A stretch of 64,000 nt of DNA from NCBI RefSeq assembly GCF_011316935.1, contig NZ_WLYS01000001.1, positions 496,001 through 560,000 on the forward strand, written 5' to 3'. Every line of letters starts with the position of its first letter. Position 1 is the first letter of the stretch. The notes beneath the pieces are model-generated. The model was not told where the DNA came from. It did no database searches and saw nothing but the letters and a program-made list of their open reading frames with translations. Made by a program: the position numbers and the translations under genes. Below are positions 33,851 to 43,190 of the stretch, piece by piece. This DNA is from Sphingobacterium chungjuense. GTDB lineage: Bacteria; Bacteroidota; Bacteroidia; Sphingobacteriales; Sphingobacteriaceae.

Positions 33851-35827
33851 TTATTTGACGATGGTGTTGCCCAGGTATTCGCCTAGCATCATTTCCATAT
33901 CTTTGTACTTCTTGTATTTGGCCATCAATATTTCCAGATCAACCGCCGATTGAGGTGATTTTAACTCTTCGCGAATCTTCTGCAGCTCGCGCTCTACTTT
34001 CCGTTTTTTCAAGCGGTATACGGTTTCAGTTACCAAACTTTTCAGGTGATCCAATTCGGTTGTGACATAAATCTTGCGCTTGTCATCATTCCAATTTGGA
34101 CTCAGCTCATACCGTGTAGCGATGAGTGTAACGGCAAGATCAGAAACTCCAGGTTGCTGATCGGAGATAAAGTGTTTGGCTTCGGGTATATCAAAGGTGG
34201 CCATCTTGTTTTTGAAAACATCGAAGATGTATGCACTGGCGGGGTCTTCGAAACTGATATCGTCAAAGTTATTGATGAGATACGGCGCAATAGGCATATT
34301 CTCCACTTCTGGATCCCAAGTAACGAGTTCGTTGCCGTAGTTTAATAATATACGGATCAATTCTCGTTCTTGCAATATTTCGGGCGACAGCTTGGGGCTT
34401 TGCGGTGCGGTTGCTGGTTGCGGTATTGCAGCACCTTCATCCGAACCCATCATTGCGGCAAAGAATTCGGCCGGAGGCTGATCGCCAGCGCTAGCAGCCG
34501 CTTTTTTCTCCTTGGCTGCCGATTTATTGATACGCATTTTGTTCAATTCCGACAGGAGAATCCGCTCCTCCATATCCAACAAAGTGCTACATTGGCGGAT
34601 ATAGAGCGATACCTTGATTTCGTCGGGAATTAACGAAATACTTTCCACAACATCACGAATCACTTCGGCTCTCTTGACGGGATCATTCCCAGAATCCTTG
34701 AGGAGAATATTGGTTTTGAAAAACACAAAATCCTCCGGATGCTTGTCGATATATTCCTTGAAATGTGCCGAACCAAACTTTTGTACATAAGAATCGGGGT
34801 CGTGCCCATCAGGGAAGAGCAAGACTTTGACATTCAATCCTTCTTCGAGCAGCATATCAGTACCGCGCAAAGACGCTTTGATACCTGCTGCATCACCATC
34901 ATAGAGAATGGTTACGTTTTTGGTATATCTAGAGATCAAGCGAATTTGTCCGCTGGTGAGTGAGGTACCAGAGGAAGATACCACATTTTCCACGCCTGCT
35001 TGATGCATGGAAATCACGTCGGCATACCCTTCTACGAGGTAACAAATATCGGTATCCGAAATCGCTTTCTTGGCCAAATTTAGGCCGTAGAGCACATCGG
35101 ATTTGTGGTAAATCTCACTTTCAGGTGAGTTGACATACTTGGGAACGCTCTTCTCGGTTTTGAGCGTTCGCCCACCAAATCCGATAGCACGTCCTGTCAC
35201 GTTGAATATCGGAAAGATTACCCGACCGCGAAAGCGATCGTACAAACTTTGATCTTCACGCTGAATGGCGAGACCAATTTCCTTGATGTATTCTTTCTGA
35301 AATCCGGCATTTTCAGCCGCTGTGACCAATGCTTCCCATTTATCCGGCGAATAGCCTAGTGCAAACTTTCGGATGATATCTTCTCGGTAACCGCGCTCTT
35401 TGAAATAAGATAATCCGATGGAGCGGCCTTCTTCCGAATCCCAGAGTTGATCTACGAAATACTGACCTGCCCATTTGCTGAGCACAAATAAGCTCTCGCG
35501 CTTATCTTGCTTGGCCATCTGCTCGGGCGATCGTTCGACTTCCTCAACTTGAATGTGATACTTGTTGGCTAAGTAACGGATCGCCTCTGGATACGAGAAT
35601 TTTTCGATCTCCATCACGAACTTGAGCGAATCGCCACCAGCGCCACATCCGAAGCACTTGTAAATGCCTTTGGCTACTGAAACATTGAATGAAGGTGTCT
35701 TTTCATCGTGAAAAGGACAATTCCCGATGAGCGAAGTTCCCCGTTTTTTTAGGGGCACAAAGTCGCCCACGACTTCGTCTATACGTGCCGTATCCAGGAC
35801 TTTGTCAACTACCTCCTGCTTGATCAT
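33851..35827 (-). CDS. dnaG: DNA primase
   Basis: DnaG makes RNA primers for replication. The 658-residue protein has the CHC2 zinc ribbon (Cys37, His40, Cys58, Cys61; CPFHDEKTPSFNV and CFGCGAGGD), the RNA polymerase core with GRVIFPIFNVTGRAIGFGGR, a TOPRIM domain (LVEGYADVISMHQAG and ILYDGDAAGIKA), and a variable C-terminal helicase-binding part (about 440-658). It sits between the capD-like gene (35 nt upstream) and yraN. Confidence 0.96.
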   Translation of the reverse strand: MIKQEVVDKVLDTARIDEVVGDFVPLKKRGTSLIGNCPFHDEKTPSFNVSVAKGIYKCFGCGAGGDSLKFVMEIEKFSYPEAIRYLANKYHIQVEEVERSPEQMAKQDKRESLFVLSKWAGQYFVDQLWDSEEGRSIGLSYFKERGYREDIIRKFALGYSPDKWEALVTAAENAGFQKEYIKEIGLAIQREDQSLYDRFRGRVIFPIFNVTGRAIGFGGRTLKTEKSVPKYVNSPESEIYHKSDVLYGLNLAKKAISDTDICYLVEGYADVISMHQAGVENVVSSSGTSLTSGQIRLISRYTKNVTILYDGDAAGIKASLRGTDMLLEEGLNVKVLLFPDGHDPDSYVQKFGSAHFKEYIDKHPEDFVFFKTNILLKDSGNDPVKRAEVIRDVVESISLIPDEIKVSLYIRQCSTLLDMEERILLSELNKMRINKSAAKEKKAAASAGDQPPAEFFAAMMGSDEGAAIPQPATAPQSPKLSPEILQERELIRILLNYGNELVTWDPEVENMPIAPYLINNFDDISFEDPASAYIFDVFKNKMATFDIPEAKHFISDQQPGVSDLAVTLIATRYELSPNWNDDKRKIYVTTELDHLKSLVTETVYRLKKRKVERELQKIREELKSPQSAVDLEILMAKYKKYKDMEMMLGEYLGNTIVK

Positions 35828-35862
35828 ACCCGAATGTACTAAGGATAACTAAAAAGAAAAAA

Positions 35863-37809
35863 TTAATGTTTTTGCGTCGTCTTGTTTTGCGTGTTTGGAA
35901 CATCCAAATCCATAAATTTAGAATTCTGCGATGTAAACTCTGGCACCAGCGCTTTGACCCGACTCACTAAATCCATTTGATCCTTTTCTGGATCTGCGTC
36001 GCATACAAAGACACATAGATTGTTGATCTTTAATATACTTGTTTGCGCATCTTGGGTATTCACCAAAGCAATCATAATTTTCTTATGATGCGTTTGCAAG
36101 GTATTTTCGTCACTGGCTAGTAATTCCTCATAAATCTTCTCGCCAGGGCGTAAGCCAGTGTATTTGATTTGAATATCTTCTGGATAACGGTATCCTTTGA
36201 GACGAATCATGCGCTTGGCCAAATCGGTAATCCGCACGGGTTTGCCCATATCAAAAACGAATACTTCACCACCTTTGCCCATGATTGCCGCTTCTTGCAC
36301 CAATTGGCAAGCTTCGGGAATGGTCATGAAATAACGCGTAATATCATGATGCGTAACCGTCAGCGGTCCGCCATTTTTCAACTGTTTTTCGAATAGCGGA
36401 ATGACCGAGCCATTGGATCCTAACACGTTACCAAACCGGGTCACGATATAGTTGGTGGCGCTTAATCCATTCAAGGCGGAGACATAGATTTCGGCAATTC
36501 GTTTGGTAGCGCCCATCACATTGGTTGGGTTTACTGCTTTGTCGGTAGAAATCATCACAAACTTATCTACGCCATAAGCACTAGCTAGATCAGCGACGAT
36601 CTTGGTGCCGTACACGTTGGTGCGTACGGATTCGTAAGGATTATGTTCCATCAGTGGCACGTGCTTGTAGGCTGCCGCATGAAACACCACCTCAGGTTTA
36701 TATTTCTGGAAAACACTTTCCATGAACTGCTTATCGCGCACATTGCCGACGATAAATGCGCTATCTGATGAGATAAGATGTTTCAATTCTTGTTGCAAAT
36801 CATACAGGGGCGATTCGGCCTGGTCCAAAACGATCAATTTAGCTTCGGTATTCATGGCAATTTGTCGTACCAATTCGCTTCCAATCGATCCAGCACCTCC
36901 AGTAACCAATACTATGCGACCCGATAAAGCTTCTGCAACGATCGGATTATCTAATTGGATTGCAGCTCTTCCCAGCAGGTCAGCAATCTGCAATGGACGC
37001 AATTGATTCACCGCGATTTGACCATGCAGCATTTTCGCGGAGGAAGGCAATATTTTAATTTTCACTGCACAGGCTTCGATGACTTGCGTGATGTGATTTA
37101 AGCGTTCTTGATTATTATCATCCAACGCGATGATGACTTCATCTACATTCATAAACTGTAGCGAACTCTCATTGAGCTGATTGATGCCCAAAATTTTATA
37201 TCCGTGAATCATCTTACCAATCCGCGACGGATTATCATCGGCGAAGGCCACCACTTTGTATTTCTGCTTGATATCGCCTCGCAAAATGTTAAGCGTGATC
37301 GTACCCATATTTCCTGCTCCGAAGATCAACACGCGTGTCAGCTTGCGACCATGCAGAAAAAGGGATTCGTAAATCGTACGATAAAATACGCGTGCAGCTA
37401 CGAGCGCTACGGTCGTCAAAAAAGCATGCATAAAGCTTACTGCATAGGATAAGCGCAGAAATTGACCGAACAGCTCTTCTCTAGAAAAAGTATTTCGAGC
37501 CACGATAGAAATCAACATCAATATACCTAACGCGCTAAAGGTGGCAATCATGATCCGAGCAGCATCCTGAATACCGGCCTGTCGGACAATGCCACGATAC
37601 GTGCGATAAAAAATGAAGGAAATCGTATATACTAGTGTTACGGTAAATGATTTTTGAAACATCAGCTCAAAATCAAACCGTCCTTTGGAACTATTGATGA
37701 CGTAGCTCGAAAAGTAATAGCAAAAAAGCACAATCGTCATATCGATGAGTAAAATCACCCAACGAGGATTGTCTTTCCGAAATCTTCTAGCAATGGATTG
37801 AATGGCCAT
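35863..37809 (-). CDS. CapD/FlaA1-type nucleotide-sugar 4,6-dehydratase/epimerase, membrane-bound
   Basis: The 648-residue protein has four membrane segments (about 17-140), a first Rossmann domain (IFGAGNMG, 162-169) and a second catalytic SDR domain (TGGAGSIG, 303-310), the layout of WbpM/CapD-class UDP-GlcNAc 4,6-dehydratases. The SDR active site shows STDKAVNPTNVMGATKR, with Met replacing the usual Tyr, as in the FlaA1 group. It makes deoxy-keto sugars for surface polysaccharides. The gene is 36 nt after dcd, away from the right-end cluster but likely feeding the same pathways. Confidence 0.9.
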   Translation of the reverse strand: MAIQSIARRFRKDNPRWVILLIDMTIVLFCYYFSSYVINSSKGRFDFELMFQKSFTVTLVYTISFIFYRTYRGIVRQAGIQDAARIMIATFSALGILMLISIVARNTFSREELFGQFLRLSYAVSFMHAFLTTVALVAARVFYRTIYESLFLHGRKLTRVLIFGAGNMGTITLNILRGDIKQKYKVVAFADDNPSRIGKMIHGYKILGINQLNESSLQFMNVDEVIIALDDNNQERLNHITQVIEACAVKIKILPSSAKMLHGQIAVNQLRPLQIADLLGRAAIQLDNPIVAEALSGRIVLVTGGAGSIGSELVRQIAMNTEAKLIVLDQAESPLYDLQQELKHLISSDSAFIVGNVRDKQFMESVFQKYKPEVVFHAAAYKHVPLMEHNPYESVRTNVYGTKIVADLASAYGVDKFVMISTDKAVNPTNVMGATKRIAEIYVSALNGLSATNYIVTRFGNVLGSNGSVIPLFEKQLKNGGPLTVTHHDITRYFMTIPEACQLVQEAAIMGKGGEVFVFDMGKPVRITDLAKRMIRLKGYRYPEDIQIKYTGLRPGEKIYEELLASDENTLQTHHKKIMIALVNTQDAQTSILKINNLCVFVCDADPEKDQMDLVSRVKALVPEFTSQNSKFMDLDVPNTQNKTTQKH

Positions 37810-37845
37810 GTGTAATATTAAGAATGCTTTAGCGATTTATATTCG

Positions 37846-38382
37846 CTAAAAAGAGTTCTTCCACATCATGCTTTCGACAGGTCGTACTGTTTTGGTGTTG
37901 TACTTCGCATTTCCTTTGGTGTTGTACAAGGTTTCGATATCGCCCTCTACATCAAAGTAAATTAATTGTCCGATAGGCATACCAGCATAAACGCGAACTG
38001 GCTGTGCCACGGAAATTTCTAACGTCCAGGTATTGCAAAAGCCGACATCACCTTTACCCGCAGTGGCGTGGATATCGATTCCTAATCGTCCAGTGCTCGA
38101 TTTTCCTTCTAAAAAAGGAACATGCTTGTGCGTTTCGGTATATTCTAACGTGACCCCCAAATACAAGGTATCAGGTTGTAAGACAAAACCATCTTCCGAA
38201 ATTTCGAAATGATCTATCTCATTGTGCTTCTTTGCATCCAAAACGCGATCGCGATAGGTGGCCAGGTATTTGCCCAAGTGTACATCGTAAGAATTGGTAC
38301 CAAGGCAGGTACGATCAAAAGGTTCAATGACTATTGAGCCTTCTTCAATCTCTGCCAGTATTTGCTTATCAGATAAGATCAT
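37846..38382 (-). CDS. dcd: dCTP deaminase
   Basis: Dcd converts dCTP to dUTP, feeding dTMP synthesis. The 178-residue protein (ATG 38382, MILSDKQILAEIEEG) has the family blocks FDRTCLGTNSYDVHLG, GKSSTGRLGIDIHATAGKGD with the catalytic Ser/Arg/Glu region, and FCNTWTLEISVAQPVRVYAG. An ATG at 38406 in frame would add eight residues that do not match the family. It leads the dcd-capD-dnaG run. Confidence 0.94.
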   Translation of the reverse strand: MILSDKQILAEIEEGSIVIEPFDRTCLGTNSYDVHLGKYLATYRDRVLDAKKHNEIDHFEISEDGFVLQPDTLYLGVTLEYTETHKHVPFLEGKSSTGRLGIDIHATAGKGDVGFCNTWTLEISVAQPVRVYAGMPIGQLIYFDVEGDIETLYNTKGNAKYNTKTVRPVESMMWKNSF

Positions 38383-38425
38383 ATTTTCTCTTTTTAAACC
38401 CGACATGAGGAAAATAGCCGGGCAT

Positions 38426-38433
38426 CAAAAATA
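38426..38433 (-). promoter_or_regulatory. -7 box upstream of dcd
   Basis: TATTTTTG on the minus strand, 43 nt before the ATG at 38382; an alternative ATG at 38406 lies closer. Confidence 0.4.
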
Positions 38434-38473
38434 CATCATTGAATGATATTCGGCAAATTTCACTTTTGTTGCT

Positions 38474-38481
38474 TATTTTTG
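38474..38481 (+). promoter_or_regulatory. -7 box adjoining the phosphopantetheinyl transferase start
   Basis: TATTTTTG ends only 3 nt before the ATG at 38485, implying a leaderless transcript if functional; no TTG at the usual distance. Confidence 0.45.
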
Positions 38482-38484
38482 AAT

Positions 38485-39129
38485 ATGGGATTAGTCTATC
38501 TACGGGAGCTCGACGCAGACTCTAAATTTGCGATTTGGAAAATCGAAGAAACAGCCGATGAGTTATTATCGTTTCTGCAATTGAGTGATGTGGAGTCACA
38601 TACGCTAAAAACCCTCAATAAAGGAAAGCGCACGCTGCACTGGTTGGCTACTCGAGTATTGCTACGGCAATTATTGCAAACGGAAGAATATATTCAATGC
38701 GTACCTGATAATAATGGCAAACCTTACCTTCCAGACTACCCTTTGCAAATCTCCCTAACACATTCTTTTGACTACGCCGGCGCGATGTTGAGCAAAAAAG
38801 GTGCTTGCGGTATCGATCTAGAGTTGGTAAAAGACAAGATTGAACGGATCAGAGAGAAGTTTCTGAGACCGGAAGAGTTGGCTTTTATTCCCGCCACTTT
38901 GAATCGTATCGAACAGCTATATGCCTGTTGGTGTGCCAAAGAGGCAGTGTATAAGCTGCAAGGAAACAAAGGAACTTCTTTCTACCACAATATGACGATC
39001 TTACCATTTGAATACACGCCTCAAGGCGTGATGCAAGTTCGATTGGACGCGCATAATACATCGCAAGTTTTTGATGTGTACTACGAACGCTTCAACGACT
39101 ACATGCTAGGCTATGTAGTAGGATCGTAA
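38485..39129 (+). CDS. 4'-phosphopantetheinyl transferase, Sfp type
   Basis: The enzyme attaches the phosphopantetheine arm to carrier proteins. The 214-residue protein has the Sfp-class blocks: LPDYPLQISLTHSFDYA, CGIDLELVKDKIERI (metal Asp-Glu) and WCAKEAVYKLQG (metal Glu and Lys). The substrate could be fatty-acid ACP or a secondary-metabolite carrier; no PKS/NRPS gene is near. The ATG at 38485 is chosen over one at 38443, which would run through the promoter box. Confidence 0.92.
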   Translation: MGLVYLRELDADSKFAIWKIEETADELLSFLQLSDVESHTLKTLNKGKRTLHWLATRVLLRQLLQTEEYIQCVPDNNGKPYLPDYPLQISLTHSFDYAGAMLSKKGACGIDLELVKDKIERIREKFLRPEELAFIPATLNRIEQLYACWCAKEAVYKLQGNKGTSFYHNMTILPFEYTPQGVMQVRLDAHNTSQVFDVYYERFNDYMLGYVVGS

Positions 39130-39151
39130 CATCCTGAAATAAAATATTTCG

Positions 39152-39159
39152 TATCTTTG
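39152..39159 (+). promoter_or_regulatory. -7 box adjoining the dusB start
   Basis: TATCTTTG ends 7 nt before the dusB ATG at 39167. Confidence 0.5.
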
Positions 39160-39166
39160 TGCCGCT

Positions 39167-40168
39167 ATGTCTGTAAAAATTGGAGATCATATAGATTTGG
39201 GCGCGTTCCCGCTATTACTTGCACCTATGGAAGATGTGAGTGATCCGCCATTTCGCTTCGTGTGTAAGCAAAATGGGGTGGATATGATGTATACCGAGTT
39301 CATCTCATCAGAAGGATTGATTCGCGATGCGGCCAAGTCGCGTCAAAAATTAGACATATTTGAGTACGAACGCCCGATTGGGATTCAGATCTTCGGCTCT
39401 GAAATCGACCACATGCGCATGGCATCAGAGATCAGCTCTCAAGCTGGCCCAGATCTCATTGATATCAACTATGGTTGCCCTGTGAAGAATGTTGCTTGTC
39501 GTGGCGCAGGCGCAAGCTTGTTGCAGGATATCGACAAGATGGTTGCGATGACTAAAGCCGTTGTTGAAGGCACGAACTTACCGGTGACGGTCAAAACGCG
39601 CTTAGGCTGGGATGATAACACCAAAAATGTATACGAAGTAGCCGAACGGTTGCAAGACGTGGGCATCAAAGCGCTTTCTATTCACGGTCGCACACGTGCG
39701 CAAATGTATAAAGGACAGGCGGACTGGACGATGATCCGGGATGTGAAGAAAAATCCTCGTGTAAAAATTCCAATTTTCGGAAACGGTGATGTGGATTCGG
39801 TGGAGAAAGCGGCAGCGTGGCGCCAAGAATACGAAGTGGACGGCATCATGATTGGTCGTGCTGCGATTGGCTACCCATGGATCTTTAGAGAGATCAAACA
39901 TTTTTTTGAAACTGGCGAACACTTGGATGGCCCAACTATCAAAGAGCGTGTGGATGTGTGTAAAACGCATCTGACAAAATCTATCGAGTGGAAAGGCGAT
40001 AAAACGGGTATTTTTGAAATGCGCAGACATTATGCCAACTACTTCAAAGGTATTCCGAACTTCAAAGAATATAGAATGCGTCTGGTGAGCCTTCCTACGC
40101 TAGCCGAAATCTTGGAAGTGTTAGCAGAAATCGAGCATCAGTTTGACCCGGAACTTATCTATTCCTAA
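39167..40168 (+). CDS. dusB: tRNA-dihydrouridine synthase B-type
   Basis: Dus enzymes reduce uridines in tRNA D-loops using FMN. The 333-residue protein has the TIM-barrel Dus motifs LLAPMEDVSDPPFR, IGIQIFGSEIDHM, DINYGCPVKNVACRGAGASL with the catalytic Cys, TVKTRLGWD, SIHGRTRAQMYKG (FMN site) and PIFGNGDVDS. The C-terminal helical domain binds tRNA. It converges with the hybrid kinase gene with a gap of 24 nt. Confidence 0.94.
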   Translation: MSVKIGDHIDLGAFPLLLAPMEDVSDPPFRFVCKQNGVDMMYTEFISSEGLIRDAAKSRQKLDIFEYERPIGIQIFGSEIDHMRMASEISSQAGPDLIDINYGCPVKNVACRGAGASLLQDIDKMVAMTKAVVEGTNLPVTVKTRLGWDDNTKNVYEVAERLQDVGIKALSIHGRTRAQMYKGQADWTMIRDVKKNPRVKIPIFGNGDVDSVEKAAAWRQEYEVDGIMIGRAAIGYPWIFREIKHFFETGEHLDGPTIKERVDVCKTHLTKSIEWKGDKTGIFEMRRHYANYFKGIPNFKEYRMRLVSLPTLAEILEVLAEIEHQFDPELIYS

Positions 40169-40192
40169 AATCTGTTCCCGAAGTCTATCTTA

Positions 40193-42790
40193 TTATCCAA
40201 TTGGCTTAAATCGATCGGCAATATATTGCTCTAAACGGTGATTGACCTCGCTCCAATAGGTGAGTAATTCTTCGGCCTCCGTCATTTTATCTTCCTGATT
40301 AAGCAATGCTTTTTCCAGTGGTTTCACCGGTCGAATTTCTTTGACTTTAATCTGTGCGAAACGCGAACTGAGCTTGTGCACCAGTTCACCCAGCGCCACC
40401 GCATTTCGCTCACGCAAGTAGCGCATGCCGTCTTGCAACATAGTACTATTTCCTTGCTGCAACTCCTCCAACACCTCTTCTAGCATCGTATCATCTCCCA
40501 TCGTAAACGCTTCCAGATCTTCGAGGTAAAACATTGGCTGTGCCGAACTATTAGACACAGGGCTAATTTCTTGCGAACCAGAGGTATCCCATGACACATC
40601 TAATATTTCGGTGATCGACTTTAATAATTTGATCTTTAAGATTGGTTTGGAAATGTAAGCATCATACGCTTCTAGCTCACTCTTCTCCTCATCATTCAGC
40701 AAGACATTTGCAGTCGATGCAATTACCTTCTTTGGTCGCATACCATCCGCCGTCAAAGCAGCGAGTAGCTCGTGCCCCGTCATTTCCGGCATTTTCACAT
40801 CGGTAATGACCAAATCGTATTGCGCAGCGTGTGCTTTCAAATGTTGGTACGCCTTCAATGGCTCGTTTATGGAAGAAACCTGCGCTCCATATTCGCTCAA
40901 GATCATTTCATACAACTTGGTAATGAGCGGATCATCATCCACACAATAAATCTTTTTGCCTTTGAGTAATGATTTTGATAAGCCGGCGATTTCGTCGCTA
41001 GAAACTGGCGCATCGGCCTTTTTCAACGGCAGGAAAAGATGGAATGTAGAACCCTCGCCCACTTTACTCGTGACCGAAATAGTTCCCTGCAATTGCTGTA
41101 CTACTTTTTTAACCAACCCCAAACCCAATCCAATACCTTTCGACTTATTCTTGTAGGTACCGATTTGCTGATATTCTTCAAAAATGCGATTGATATTGGA
41201 TTCTTGAATCCCAATGCCCGAATCGGCCACATCGATACTCACTTCGTAAATGCCATCCGTCTCCACCACGCCAGCGCTCAATTTCACAAAACCTTTATAG
41301 CTGAATTTGATCGCATTGTGAATCAAGTTATAGATGATTTGCTGAATACGATACGCATCGGACGACACATAAAATGGATCCTCTGGCAGCGTATATTGTG
41401 CTTCTAACTTGGCATCTGCGATCATATTGACCGTATTGTCTTTAATCTGTTGTAGTAGCTCGGTCAGGTCAAATACATTATCCGATATCTCAATGATGCC
41501 TGATTCAATCTTGGCACTATCCAAGATTTCATTGGCCACATTAAGCAGATGCAGCGAAGATGACTTGATGGAACGTGCTTTGGTATCCGACGCATCGAGC
41601 AATTCGGCATAGCCAATGATCGATGTAAGTGGCGTACGCAGCTCGTGGCTCATGGTCGTCAAGAATTGTTGCTTCGCAATGACTTCTCGCTTGGCCTTCT
41701 CTTCATTATTCAATATCTGTTCCTGATATTCTTTGTTCTTATTGATATCTCGACCTACCAAGAAGACCAGCAAGAAGCTCAACACGGCAAAAGATACGAT
41801 AACGACAATAATGGTATGCTGGAAGTTTTTAGAGAATGCGGCGGTACGGCGTGCCTGCTCCATCGTCTGATTATTCTCCTGAAAGCGCAAATCATTTAAT
41901 ATCTGCTCCAAATCCATGGTAATACGGGCGCTTTTCTGATAGAGCTTGATCTCATTCTGCTTAATGCGATCCATGAGTTCCAACTCGTCGGTGTAGTAAT
42001 TCGTGAATGCATCTTTGATCACTTCGGTCACCCGATCTTCGGTAGAGGGCACATCCACGCGCTCAACCACGACAGTATCCGTGACGGTATGCACCACGGT
42101 ATCAGAAATCGTTTTGTAGGTTTGCTGCAATACTTTGGGCTCTGGCTTTGGTGGCTTCGCCTTAGAAAACAATCGCTGAAAGAAGCCTCGCTTTTTGTTG
42201 TCGGAACTCTCCTTCTGGAAAAACATACTGTCCGGAATATTGCGACTGCGTATCTCTAGCGAGATACGATCCACGATATTGAGCGAATCGCTCGAGCTAA
42301 AGGTATCGAGCTTCGCTAATAGATCCTCTTCTAAGTTATCCAGTACTTCTAATTGCTTTTCGCTGCGCATGGATTTAAGCACGCGAAATTCATTCTTGAT
42401 TTGCTCCAATACACCCGGGATGGAGTCCAGATCCTGAATATCCGCCGAATCCAATTCACTAGAATACAGTGATCGCAGTTGGCGAATATTATCTCCGATA
42501 GAATCGATCAGTAGCACATGTTGATTGTCAAAATCTTCTGCTGGATGGAGACTTTGGCTATAAAACACATCGTTGAGACGATGTAAATCGGCTGTAATTT
42601 TCCGGAAAAGTTCCCATTTCTTATTCGGATTAGACAATTGCGCAACGCGATCCGTGAGTTCAAACAGGTTATTGATCGAATAAAATCCGATGCCGCCGAT
42701 GCAGAGCGCCGACAACATAAGGATGAAGAATATCTTGCTTTTTAATGAATTCACGAGCGAGCAATTTATGCAGCTATATGTTAATCGCAT
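40193..42790 (-). CDS. Hybrid sensor histidine kinase (sensor, HisKA, HATPase, receiver, Hpt)
   Basis: The 865-residue protein has a membrane segment (about 19-39), a large extracytoplasmic sensor region (about 40-325) with predicted helices, a second membrane segment (about 326-346), HisKA with phospho-His382 (TTMSHELRTPLTS), HATPase (NLIHNAIKFSYKG, GIGLGLGLVKK), a receiver with Asp664 (VITDVKMPEMTG) and a C-terminal Hpt-like helical domain with His805 (ELVHKLSSRF). This is a full phosphorelay within one chain. It lies 43 nt after a single-domain receiver gene and shares the operon with an ATP-grasp gene. The sensor ligand and the final target are unknown. Confidence 0.9.
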   Translation of the reverse strand: MRLTYSCINCSLVNSLKSKIFFILMLSALCIGGIGFYSINNLFELTDRVAQLSNPNKKWELFRKITADLHRLNDVFYSQSLHPAEDFDNQHVLLIDSIGDNIRQLRSLYSSELDSADIQDLDSIPGVLEQIKNEFRVLKSMRSEKQLEVLDNLEEDLLAKLDTFSSSDSLNIVDRISLEIRSRNIPDSMFFQKESSDNKKRGFFQRLFSKAKPPKPEPKVLQQTYKTISDTVVHTVTDTVVVERVDVPSTEDRVTEVIKDAFTNYYTDELELMDRIKQNEIKLYQKSARITMDLEQILNDLRFQENNQTMEQARRTAAFSKNFQHTIIVVIVSFAVLSFLLVFLVGRDINKNKEYQEQILNNEEKAKREVIAKQQFLTTMSHELRTPLTSIIGYAELLDASDTKARSIKSSSLHLLNVANEILDSAKIESGIIEISDNVFDLTELLQQIKDNTVNMIADAKLEAQYTLPEDPFYVSSDAYRIQQIIYNLIHNAIKFSYKGFVKLSAGVVETDGIYEVSIDVADSGIGIQESNINRIFEEYQQIGTYKNKSKGIGLGLGLVKKVVQQLQGTISVTSKVGEGSTFHLFLPLKKADAPVSSDEIAGLSKSLLKGKKIYCVDDDPLITKLYEMILSEYGAQVSSINEPLKAYQHLKAHAAQYDLVITDVKMPEMTGHELLAALTADGMRPKKVIASTANVLLNDEEKSELEAYDAYISKPILKIKLLKSITEILDVSWDTSGSQEISPVSNSSAQPMFYLEDLEAFTMGDDTMLEEVLEELQQGNSTMLQDGMRYLRERNAVALGELVHKLSSRFAQIKVKEIRPVKPLEKALLNQEDKMTEAEELLTYWSEVNHRLEQYIADRFKPIG

Positions 42791-42833
42791 AGCACTGGTA
42801 GCGCCATACGATCAACATGAAATGGGGTTACTT

Positions 42834-43178
42834 CTATTTCAGGAGCGCTAGTAGCTCTGAAGGATTGAAAGGTTTATTGAGGAAAGTAGTGACGCCCAGA
42901 GACTGTGCTTCTTCGCGCAGTTGCTCATCGAGCATGCGGCTCATTACAATCACTTTGCTCACCGACGTATTTTCTTTAATCCAACGTACCAAATCGACAC
43001 CATTGGTATCCGGCAAGCGGTAATCCACCAGTGCCACATCAAATTCCGTTCGTTGTAGTTGCTCCTTCGCAGAAGCTCCATCTGTTGCTTGCGATGCTTG
43101 ATGTCCGTTTTTGTTTAAGTAGTTGCTCACTAGCTTACAAAACATCAAATCATCTTCTATAACTAATATATTATTCAT
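42834..43178 (-). CDS. Single-domain response regulator (receiver only)
   Basis: The 114-residue protein is only a receiver domain: acidic pair in VIEDDL, phospho-Asp52 in VALVDYRLPDTNG, Thr/Ser switch in VIVMSR and Lys102 in LNKPFN. There is no DNA-binding or enzyme output, so it should pass or compete for phosphate, or bind a partner protein. It lies between the ATP-grasp gene (12 nt before) and the hybrid kinase gene (43 nt after). Confidence 0.92.
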   Translation of the reverse strand: MNNILVIEDDLMFCKLVSNYLNKNGHQASQATDGASAKEQLQRTEFDVALVDYRLPDTNGVDLVRWIKENTSVSKVIVMSRMLDEQLREEAQSLGVTTFLNKPFNPSELLALLK

Positions 43179-43190
43179 AACTTTTCTTGC